Virus record (IMG/VR): IMGVR_UViG_3300049203_000083 | Coordinates: 1 to 35,317 of that record | Reading direction: 5' to 3' (one strand) | Source of the DNA: a virus | DNA: 35,317 nt | Part shown: piece after piece, positions 21,577 through 27,131 of the stretch | How positions within the stretch are numbered: the stretch's first letter is position 1 | Layout of the letters: every line of letters starts with the position of its first letter | Position numbers and translations under genes: made by a program | The notes under the pieces: generated by a model | The model's database searches: none | Told to the model about the DNA's origin: nothing | The model's input: only the letters and a program-made list of their open reading frames with translations

Positions 21577-21605
21577 TTGACACTAGGGCTTGCATGCCCT
21601 ACACT
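21577..21605 (+). promoter_or_regulatory. Promoter with embedded operator O4
   Basis: TTGACA (21577-21582), 17-base spacer, TACACT (21600-21605). The spacer carries TAGGG-CTTGCATG-CCCTA (21584-21601), and TTGACAC-TAGGG is identical to the early promoter at 13762. The -35 starts on the base after the polymerase stop codon. It should drive the operon from 21633 to 25455 under the same regulator. Confidence 0.88.
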
Positions 21606-21632
21606 GCCTCCACCAAAACCAAGGAAATGACC

Positions 21633-21860
21633 ATGATCTGGACTCAACAGGACGAAGCGAAATTGCGCGCAGCCAGGGCCACCCTGACCGAGTTGCAAGG
21701 CCGGCGCGCCGAAGCCCTGCGGGCGCTGTCGGACGCACTGCGCTACGCCGGCGTGGGTGACGGCAGCAACGTGAACAAGCTCATCGACCATGCCGACGCG
21801 ATCCGCGACGCGCTGGCGCCGTTCGACAGTGGTGTGCGACTGCCGGGGGATGGGGCATGA
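21633..21860 (+). CDS. 75-residue helical protein, unknown function
   Basis: MIWTQQDEAKLRAARATLTELQGRR, then EALRALSDALRYAG and a short C-terminal helix: a small, likely coiled-coil protein. The ATG at 21633 sits seven bases after AAGGA, a better fit than the ATG at 21627. It is the first gene after promoter O4. Its stop overlaps the next ATG by four bases. No family recognised. Confidence 0.65.
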   Translation: MIWTQQDEAKLRAARATLTELQGRRAEALRALSDALRYAGVGDGSNVNKLIDHADAIRDALAPFDSGVRLPGDGA

Positions 21861-22072
21861 ACTGGCCCAAGTTCCTCCAGCGCCGCCAGCCCAAGGACCG
21901 CGAAAGCGATCTGCTGCACGAGGCGCGCATGAAGCTCATCGAGCACGAAGCGGCTGCCGAGCATTACGACGCGCTGGCCACCATGTACAAGCACCGGGTC
22001 GAACGCCTGGAGCAGTCACTCGGCTACGACGTGCGCATCACAAACGCCGGCGGCTTGGTGGACGTGCGATGA
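21857..22072 (+). CDS. 71-residue coiled-coil protein, unknown function
   Basis: A charged helical protein (NWPKFLQRRQPKDRESDLLHEARMKLIEHEAAAEHYDALATMYKHRVERLEQSL) that probably forms a coiled coil, with a short beta-like end (YDVRITNAGGLVDV). Its ATG overlaps the preceding stop and its stop overlaps the next ATG. Small proteins with this EAA-x-EHYxA pattern are common in early phage operons but uncharacterised to my knowledge. Confidence 0.65.
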   Translation: MNWPKFLQRRQPKDRESDLLHEARMKLIEHEAAAEHYDALATMYKHRVERLEQSLGYDVRITNAGGLVDVR

Positions 22073-22362
22073 CGTATCCAGGAAAACGCAAGCTGCACGC
22101 CGTGAACATCGCCGAGCGTAGCTCCCTCATTCGCGAGCTGCACGAGAACGGCGTGGCGCGCAAGACCATCGCCTGCCAAGTCGGCGTGAGCTACACCACC
22201 GTGCAGAAGGTGATCGGCCTGACCGCAGAGCAGAAGGCCAAGCGCCGGCGGGAAGCCCTCCAGCGCCTGGCCACAGGGGAGTCGGTCGCCGAGGTGGCGT
22301 CCGGCTTCGGTGTCACACAGCGGATGGTTCGACAGTGGAGGCAGGATGCTCATCAAAACTGA
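22069..22362 (+). CDS. Tandem helix-turn-helix DNA-binding protein
   Basis: A 97-residue protein with two homeodomain-like HTH units. The first runs IRELHENGVARKTIACQVGVSYTTVQKVIG (about residues 20-49), the second LQRLATGESVAEVASGFGVTQRMVRQWRQ (about 64-92), joined by a basic helix (AEQKAKRRREA). Such twin-HTH proteins resemble transposase DNA-binding heads, but no catalytic domain follows. It is more likely a transcription factor or replication-site binder in the operator O4 operon. It overlaps upstream and downstream genes (4 and 17 bases). Confidence 0.78.
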   Translation: MTYPGKRKLHAVNIAERSSLIRELHENGVARKTIACQVGVSYTTVQKVIGLTAEQKAKRRREALQRLATGESVAEVASGFGVTQRMVRQWRQDAHQN

Positions 22363-22762
22363 AGACCTCACCGGCGCGGCGCTCGACTGGGCGGTGGCAA
22401 CGGCCCAGGGATGGACTCGCGACACGATTGGTGTAATCAACTGGGGCAAGCATGAAACGCACCCAGCGCCATTCGGATTCTGGAAGGAAATGGAGTGCGA
22501 CTTTTTCTCTCCCTCCACCGACTGGGCACAAGGCGGGCCGATCATCGAGCGCGAAGGCATTGCCGTCTGGCGCACCGCCGATGGCGTCTGGTGCGGCACG
22601 AGCGCCACCACCGGGTACGGCAGCGGCGATTACATCGACGTGTACGACTACGACAGCAGCCGAGGCCCCACTCCCCTCATCGCCGCCATGCGCTGCTACG
22701 TGGTGAGCAAGCTCGGCGCCGAGGTGGACATTCCGCAGGAGCTGGTCGATGCGCGAGCGTGA
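22346..22762 (+). CDS. ninX: NinX-like protein (DUF2591)
   Basis: A 138-residue protein. MLIKTEDLTGAALDWAVATAQGW at the start is the signature of DUF2591, the family of NinX of phage P22 and its relatives. The middle has FSPSTDWAQGGPIIEREGIAVW, also typical, and LIAAMRCYVVSKLGAEVDIPQEL ends the domain. Function is not established; members occur in lambdoid nin regions. The ATG at 22346 has GGAGGCAGG just before it and lies within the end of the tandem-HTH gene. An earlier start at 22310 would add unrelated residues. Confidence 0.83.
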   Translation: MLIKTEDLTGAALDWAVATAQGWTRDTIGVINWGKHETHPAPFGFWKEMECDFFSPSTDWAQGGPIIEREGIAVWRTADGVWCGTSATTGYGSGDYIDVYDYDSSRGPTPLIAAMRCYVVSKLGAEVDIPQELVDARA

Positions 22763-23015
22763 CATTCGCCGCGCCTTGGACCTGCGCGTGAAGGCGCTCG
22801 GCGGCAGCACCCGTGCGCTGTCCTGGCTGGGCCGCGCGCATGCGCCCGACGTGCTGGTGCTGCTGGCCGACGAGCACGCGCTGGTGGAGACGAAGCGCCC
22901 CGGCGAGACAGCGCGCGCTGGCCAGGCCCGGGAGCATGAGCGCCTGCGAGCGGCCGGCTTCAGGGTGCTGCTGGTGAACTGCGTTGAGGACCTTGATCGG
23001 GAATTTCCGCTGTGA
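22749..23015 (+). CDS. VRR-NUC domain nuclease
   Basis: An 88-residue minimal VRR-NUC nuclease. MRERDIRRALDLRVKALGG forms the first helix. APDVLVLLADEHALVETKRPG holds D34 and the ExK pair (E47, K49) of the PD-(D/E)xK fold. QAREHERLRAAGFRVLLVN closes the domain. Phage-borne VRR-NUC proteins resolve branched DNA such as Holliday junctions, and they often sit between polymerase and SNF2 genes, as here. It overlaps the NinX-like gene by 14 bases and the next GTG by four. Confidence 0.9.
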   Translation: MRERDIRRALDLRVKALGGSTRALSWLGRAHAPDVLVLLADEHALVETKRPGETARAGQAREHERLRAAGFRVLLVNCVEDLDREFPL

Positions 23016-23377
23016 GCCAGCTTGCCCTGACCATCGACGGCTACGACCACGGCCCGCTGTTCCAGCACGGGCGTGTCCGCCGCGCCGCCCGCCAGCGCTT
23101 CAGTGGTGGCAAGGAGGTGTGGGCCAAGTACCTGCGCGCTCGCCCTGCCTGGGCCAACCTGCGCGCCATCAGCGCCGCGTGGGCTGCCAGCCGCGAGGCC
23201 ACGAAGGCCACCGGCGTGCAACACAGCGTGGACCATATCGTGCCGTTGCGCCACCCCACGGTGTGCGGCCTGCACGTCGAGAACAACCTGTGCGTGCGCC
23301 CGCTGCTGGACAACCAGCGCAAGGGCAACCGCTGGTGGCCCGACATGTGGGGCGAGCAGCAGGAGCTGGAACTGTGA
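23012..23377 (+). CDS. Small HNH endonuclease-like protein
   Basis: A 121-residue protein whose C-terminal half is an HNH core: HSVDHIVPLRHPTVCGLHVENNLCVRPLLDNQRKGNRWWPDMW. It shares DHIVPL, VCGLH, N-x3-K-x-NR-x-WP with the free-standing HNH at 5478-6116, so they are the same subfamily. The N-terminal half lacks the Cys/His motif of that protein but has a basic helix (RRAARQRF). The start is GTG, overlapping the VRR-NUC stop (GTGA). Given its place among repair genes it may be a structural part of the replication module rather than a homing enzyme. Confidence 0.82.
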   Translation: MSQLALTIDGYDHGPLFQHGRVRRAARQRFSGGKEVWAKYLRARPAWANLRAISAAWAASREATKATGVQHSVDHIVPLRHPTVCGLHVENNLCVRPLLDNQRKGNRWWPDMWGEQQELEL

Positions 23378-23595
23378 ACGCCGCCCGTTGCCCCGGCTGC
23401 CGCACGCGCCGCGCCACCTGGCAGTCCCTGCTCGCCCACGTCGCCAAGACCGGGCACAAGGCCTGCGACTGCGGCATGGGCTACCACCATCCCCACCGGC
23501 CTGGCTCGCGCGGTTGCGCGCAGGAGAAGCTGGACCCGGTGTTCGGCGAGCCGGTGGGGATTCTTTCAACCGCATCTGAGCCGCCGCCATTTTGA
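23374..23595 (+). CDS. Small cysteine/histidine zinc-binding protein
   Basis: A 73-residue protein starting with GTG (MNAARCPGCRTRRATW). CPGC, then H21 and H28, and CDCGMGYHHPHRPGSRGC provide many metal ligands, suggesting one or two zinc sites. It lies between the HNH and SNF2 genes and overlaps both neighbours by four bases, so translation is likely coupled. The role is unknown; a DNA-binding helper for the adjacent helicase is possible. Confidence 0.65.
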   Translation: MNAARCPGCRTRRATWQSLLAHVAKTGHKACDCGMGYHHPHRPGSRGCAQEKLDPVFGEPVGILSTASEPPPF

Positions 23596-24995
23596 AGACC
23601 TTCACCCCTAGACCGTGCCAGGTCCCCGCCATCGAATTCATGGGCGGCAACCGGCGCTGCGCCGTGTGGAGTGGCATGGGTACCGGCAAAACATCCTCTG
23701 TGCTCACCTACCTGGACGCCTGCTATTCGATCATGGGCGAGAGCGCGCCCACCCTGATCATCGGCCCCAAGCGCGTGGCGCGCGACGTGTGGCCCGAAGA
23801 GCAGAAGAAGTGGCGCCACCTGCAGGGCCTGGAGATTGCCGTGGCGGTCGGCGATGCGGACGCGCGCCGCGCCGCCCTGGCGCGGGACGTACCCATCGTC
23901 ACGGTGAACTATGACGTGCTGCCGCAGCTGGTGGACCACTACGCCGAGCGCAAGAAAGCGTGGCCGTTCAAGCGGGTAGTGGCCGACGAGTCGAGCAAGC
24001 TGCGGGGCTTCCGGCTCAAGCAGGGCGGCGTGCAGACGGCCGCGCTCGGCCGCCACGCGCACAAGGACGTGACCGACTTCATTCAGCTCACCGGCACGCC
24101 GGCGCCCAACGGCCTCAAGACCCTGTGGGGCAGTACCTGGTTCCTCGATGCCGGGCAGCGCCTGGGCCGCACCTATTCGAGCTATATGGAACGCTGGTTC
24201 CAGACGCTGCCAGGCCCCCGCGGCTTCAGCCAGGTGCGGGAGCTTCCGCACGCGCAGGACGAGATACAGCACCTGCTGCGCGACATCGTGCTGACCATCG
24301 ACCCGAAAGACTGGTTCGATCTGCGCGAGCCCCTGGTGAACACGGTGGAAGTGACGATGCCGGCGCACGCACGGGCCAAGTACCGCGACATGGAGAAAGA
24401 GGCCTTTGTGGCTTTCGAATCAGGCGAAGAGGTGGAAGCCTTCGCCGCCGGCGCCAAGCGCCAGAAATGCGTGCAGCTCGCGTCGGGCGCCGTGTACCTG
24501 GACCCCGAGCGCTACGGCCCAGGCAAGTGGGTGGAGACGCACCACGAGAAGCTGGAGGCCCTGGAATCCATCGTGGAAGAAGCCGGCGGCATGCCGGTGC
24601 TGGTGGCCATCTGGTTCAAGTCCTCGCGCGAGCGCATCCTGAAGGCGTTCACCGGCGCCGTGGACCTGGCCACCGACGAAGGCATGGCTGCTTTTCGCGC
24701 TGGCACAGCGCCGATTGGCATCGCCCACCCGGCGAGCCTGGGCCACGGCATCGACGGTCTTCAAGACGTGACATGCCACGTCGCATTCTTCGATCAGTTC
24801 GATGACCTGGAGCTGGCCCAGCAGATTGTGGAGCGGGTCGGCCCTATGAGGCAATTTCAAAGCGGGAATGATCGGCTGGTGACGATTCACAACATTGTGG
24901 CCAAGGGCACCCTGGACGAGGACATTGTGGAGCGGCGCAAGACCAAGGCCAGTGTTCAAGACATGCTGCGCGACGCGATGCGGCGGCGCGCCTGA
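23592..24995 (+). CDS. SNF2-type DEAD/DEAH helicase
   Basis: A 467-residue superfamily 2 ATPase. Motif I is GMGTGKT (residues 28-34), motif Ia region TLIIGPKRVARDVW, motif II VADESSK near 133, motif III LTGTPAPN near 165. In the second RecA-like domain, LVAIWFKSSRERI, the AHPASLGHGIDGLQ region and QQIVERVGPMRQ (with the arginine finger) are present, ending in VAKGTLDEDIVERRKTKASVQDML. This is the phage SNF2 family that regularly accompanies VRR-NUC and PolA. It probably remodels replication or recombination intermediates. The start is TTG at 23592, overlapping the upstream stop (TTGA); no other in-frame start fits. Confidence 0.92.
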   Translation: MKTFTPRPCQVPAIEFMGGNRRCAVWSGMGTGKTSSVLTYLDACYSIMGESAPTLIIGPKRVARDVWPEEQKKWRHLQGLEIAVAVGDADARRAALARDVPIVTVNYDVLPQLVDHYAERKKAWPFKRVVADESSKLRGFRLKQGGVQTAALGRHAHKDVTDFIQLTGTPAPNGLKTLWGSTWFLDAGQRLGRTYSSYMERWFQTLPGPRGFSQVRELPHAQDEIQHLLRDIVLTIDPKDWFDLREPLVNTVEVTMPAHARAKYRDMEKEAFVAFESGEEVEAFAAGAKRQKCVQLASGAVYLDPERYGPGKWVETHHEKLEALESIVEEAGGMPVLVAIWFKSSRERILKAFTGAVDLATDEGMAAFRAGTAPIGIAHPASLGHGIDGLQDVTCHVAFFDQFDDLELAQQIVERVGPMRQFQSGNDRLVTIHNIVAKGTLDEDIVERRKTKASVQDMLRDAMRRRA

Positions 24996-25018
24996 AGATT
25001 TCAACCCGAAAGGAAACC

Positions 25019-25243
25019 ATGATCCACGCATCCATCCCTCAACGCACCCGAGTGCGCCTCACCGGCGGCACCGCCGAAGAGCGCGACCTGCACGGCTCCG
25101 CGCTGGCCGAACACTTCGGCTGTGACGTGGGGTTTTACCCCGCCGATTACGCGCACGTGGACATGACCTTCGCCGAGGCCATGGCGCAGATGCACGCCGC
25201 GCACGAGCCGCTGGCGCGCGCTGCGGTGGAGGGGATGCTATGA
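25019..25243 (+). CDS. 74-residue protein, unknown function
   Basis: A soluble acidic protein: RTRVRLTGGTAEERDLHGSALAEHFGCDVGFYPADYAHVDMTFAEAMAQMHAAHEPLARAAVEG. The ATG has a clear AAAGGAAA ribosome site, and its stop overlaps the next ATG by four bases. No family recognised. It lies in the operator O4 operon, after the helicase. Confidence 0.68.
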   Translation: MIHASIPQRTRVRLTGGTAEERDLHGSALAEHFGCDVGFYPADYAHVDMTFAEAMAQMHAAHEPLARAAVEGML

Positions 25244-25455
25244 AGCTGGCGGAACGCTTGACCACCATTGCAACCGTCTGCTACCTAGCCGTCGCAGTCG
25301 CCACCTACGGGCACGTCTTCAGTGACGCGCGCACCGAACTGCTCAAGAGCAGCAAGCACGACGCCAGTGACGCGGCGGCGGGTGCCGCGATGTTCGCTCT
25401 CGTCGGCGCCGGGGCATGGCCGCTCTACTGGTCGGTGAAGGCTGCGCAGCGCTAG
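25240..25455 (+). CDS. 71-residue membrane protein with two TM helices
   Basis: Two membrane helices, TIATVCYLAVAVATYGHVF and AAAGAAMFALVGAGAWPLYWSV, enclose a charged loop (SDARTELLKSSKHDASDA). It is the last gene of the rightward early operon. Its stop TAG shares the bases CTAG (25452-25455) with the stop of the oppositely oriented holin gene, so the two operons collide tail to tail. It could influence membrane state before lysis, but the sequence gives no firm role. Confidence 0.65.
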   Translation: MKLAERLTTIATVCYLAVAVATYGHVFSDARTELLKSSKHDASDAAAGAAMFALVGAGAWPLYWSVKAAQR

Positions 25456-25874
25456 GCCGCCTTCTTCACCTTCTCCACCGTGCGCAGGCCGCCCAGGCCC
25501 AGCATGCCGAGCAGCAGGGGCCACAGTTCCTCGGTGGCGATTTCCGGCAGCGTGACCGGATGCCCGATGACCTGGCCAAGCACGAACAGCAGCGGGCCGC
25601 CGATGTACTTGAAGCCGATGGCGACGCCGCAAATCCAGCCGACGAAGGGGCGCCAGCCGGCGATGAACAGCCGGGTGCTGGCCGCCTCGATCTTGTTCAC
25701 TTCGCTCTGCGCCGTGGCCAGGGTGGTGTCGGCGGCAAGCTGCGCCAGCTCGCCCTGCTGCGCCAGCTCCAGCACCTTGATTTTGGCCGCGTCGGCAGCG
25801 GTCTTGTCCGGCAGCACCTTGTCCAGGATCGCGGTGACGGCCGGCAGAATGGCGAGCAGAGGGAAGGCCATCAT
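25452..25874 (-). CDS. Holin, three-TM family
   Basis: A 140-residue membrane protein of the Holin_3TMs layout. A hydrophobic N-terminal segment (AFPLLAILPAVTAIL) is followed by a long amphipathic, Ala/Gln-rich helix (LELAQQGELAQLAADTTLATAQSEVNKIEAASTR), then two membrane helices (PFVGWICGVAIGFKYIGGPLLFVL and LWPLLLGMLGLGGL) and a basic tail (EKVKKAA). It should let the endolysin reach the wall at a set time. The ATG at 25874 is chosen for the GGGGG ribosome site; the frame is open to 25997 but into the endolysin gene. It is the last gene of the late lysis operon. Confidence 0.83.
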   Translation of the reverse strand: MMAFPLLAILPAVTAILDKVLPDKTAADAAKIKVLELAQQGELAQLAADTTLATAQSEVNKIEAASTRLFIAGWRPFVGWICGVAIGFKYIGGPLLFVLGQVIGHPVTLPEIATEELWPLLLGMLGLGGLRTVEKVKKAA

Positions 25875-25920
25875 CGGCCCCCACGCATCAGCCAGAAAAC
25901 GAGATTCCAGTATTGAGCCA

Positions 25921-26406
25921 TTACGGGTACGCCTTAAGTGCAAAGTCGATGGCATCGGAAGCCTCGCGGCCGATGTATACCGCGCGCTCGGCTTCACGCC
26001 GGCGTTGCAGGCCCTTCATCACGCGCCCGCCGGACTTGTTCCACATCCGAAAGGCGTCGGCCGCGCCCGGCTTGTCGCCCGCGTTGTGCTTGCGCAGGAC
26101 AGTGGAGGCGCCGAAGCTGCCCACGCCGATGTTGTAGGCCAGGCACACCATCGCGTCGAACTCCATCGGGTCGGCATAGCCACGGATGGCGGCCTGCACG
26201 CCCGGTTCGAACTCTTCGGCCAGCCGGCGCGCAAAGCGTTCGTCTGCCTCGGCCTGCGTGATGGTCAAGCCCTCCACCACGTCGGGGCCCGTGTCACCCC
26301 ACCCAATGGTCCATGGCGCGCCGCCGGTGCCTGGGTCCGGGTAGGCCGTGAGCCGGCATTGCTCGTAGTGGTGCATCAGCGCGATGCCGGCAGGGCCCGT
26401 CTTCAT
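25921..26406 (-). CDS. Endolysin, GH24 lysozyme
   Basis: A 161-residue muramidase that cleaves peptidoglycan. The catalytic E15, D24 and T33 lie in the stretch around residues 14-37 (YEQCRLTAYPDPGTGG, then PWTIGWG), the layout seen in GH24 enzymes with a TGG loop. Later parts typical of the family are AEADERFARRLAEEF, MVCLAYNIGVGSF and GLQRRREAERAVY. There is no signal or SAR sequence, so export depends on the holin. The ATG overlaps the upstream stop (ATGA). The frame continues to 26688, but the added residues belong to the shadow of the upstream gene. Confidence 0.93.
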   Translation of the reverse strand: MKTGPAGIALMHHYEQCRLTAYPDPGTGGAPWTIGWGDTGPDVVEGLTITQAEADERFARRLAEEFEPGVQAAIRGYADPMEFDAMVCLAYNIGVGSFGASTVLRKHNAGDKPGAADAFRMWNKSGGRVMKGLQRRREAERAVYIGREASDAIDFALKAYP

Positions 26407-26756
26407 GGCTTCCCTTTCGGCGCCGTGGCGCGCTCCACCTTCTCGGCGGTGGCGTTCGCCTTGGCGGCCGCACCAGCAGCCATGACCGCGGCGTCCTTGG
26501 CCGTCTCGCTGGCCGTGGTGATGCTGATGGTCTGCGAGGCTTGCAGCTGGTCGATCTGGTTTTGCTGTGCCACCCGCAGGTCCAGCAGTTGACGCGCCGC
26601 CAGCCAATCGGCGTGCACATAGCCGGCGCCGTAGGCGCATGCAAGCATCACCAGCAGCACCACGGTGCTCTCGCCCTTGCGCCACCACGCGCGGCGCAGC
26701 AGCCGGCGCTGCTCCACGAGGCTCATCAGGTCGGAGTCGGTGATTTCAGCCGGCAT
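26403..26756 (-). CDS. Membrane-anchored coiled-coil protein, possible inner-membrane spanin
   Basis: A 117-residue protein with a cytoplasmic basic start (EQRRLLRRAWWRKGE), one membrane helix (STVVLLVMLACAYGAGYVHADWL) and a periplasmic helical part (QLLDLRVAQQNQIDQLQASQTISI, then an Ala-rich region). N-in, single TM and a helical tail directly upstream of the endolysin gene fit an Rz-like i-spanin. No lipobox-bearing Rz1 partner was found in any overlapping frame, so the assignment is tentative. A GGGAG ribosome site precedes the ATG at 26756, within the end of the upstream gene. Confidence 0.62.
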   Translation of the reverse strand: MPAEITDSDLMSLVEQRRLLRRAWWRKGESTVVLLVMLACAYGAGYVHADWLAARQLLDLRVAQQNQIDQLQASQTISITTASETAKDAAVMAAGAAAKANATAEKVERATAPKGKP

Positions 26757-27120
26757 CGACTTGCTCCCGGAGGCGCCGCAGTTGCTCGCGCAGCTCGCCC
26801 AGCTCGGTGCTCTGCGCCGCAATGGTTTCCATCATCACGGACAGCTTGCCCTGCATCTGGTTCACCTGGGCCATGGCCGTGTTGTAGTCGGCCAGGAACT
26901 TGTCCGCCCGTGCCATGGCCTCGAGCTTGTCCACGCGCTCGCGGTCGGCCACCTTCATCCAGTTCTCGATGGCCAGCACCACGGCTCGGTCGTTGGCGCG
27001 CGTGACCGCATCCCCGCTGTTGGTCATGCGCCAGGCGCGCCAAGCGGCGCCGATGGCACCGAGGCCGAACAACGCCGAGGCGAGTGGGTTTTGCACGAGC
27101 AGGTCGGTGCTGAAGTCCAT
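26746..27120 (-). CDS. Membrane-anchored coiled-coil protein upstream of the lysis genes
   Basis: A 124-residue protein. The N-terminal part has a weakly hydrophobic helix (NPLASALFGLGAIGAAWRAW), the middle is charged (RANDRAVVLAIENWMKVADRERVDKLEAMARADK) and the C-terminal half is a long coiled coil (MAQVNQMQGKLSVMMETIAAQSTELGELREQLRRLREQ). It begins 11 bases after the tailspike stop and overlaps the next gene by 11 bases. It might be a second spanin component, a tail-fibre chaperone or a small tail protein. The ATG at 27120 avoids the much longer frame that would overlap the tailspike. Function not established. Confidence 0.62.
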   Translation of the reverse strand: MDFSTDLLVQNPLASALFGLGAIGAAWRAWRMTNSGDAVTRANDRAVVLAIENWMKVADRERVDKLEAMARADKFLADYNTAMAQVNQMQGKLSVMMETIAAQSTELGELREQLRRLREQVDAG

Positions 27121-27131
27121 GGGCCCGCGCG

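Noticed and set aside
26294-26644. Possible Rz1-type outer spanin in another frame of the spanin-like gene
   Set aside because: It has cysteines but no signal peptide or lipobox, and is rich in Arg and Pro as in random shadow frames.
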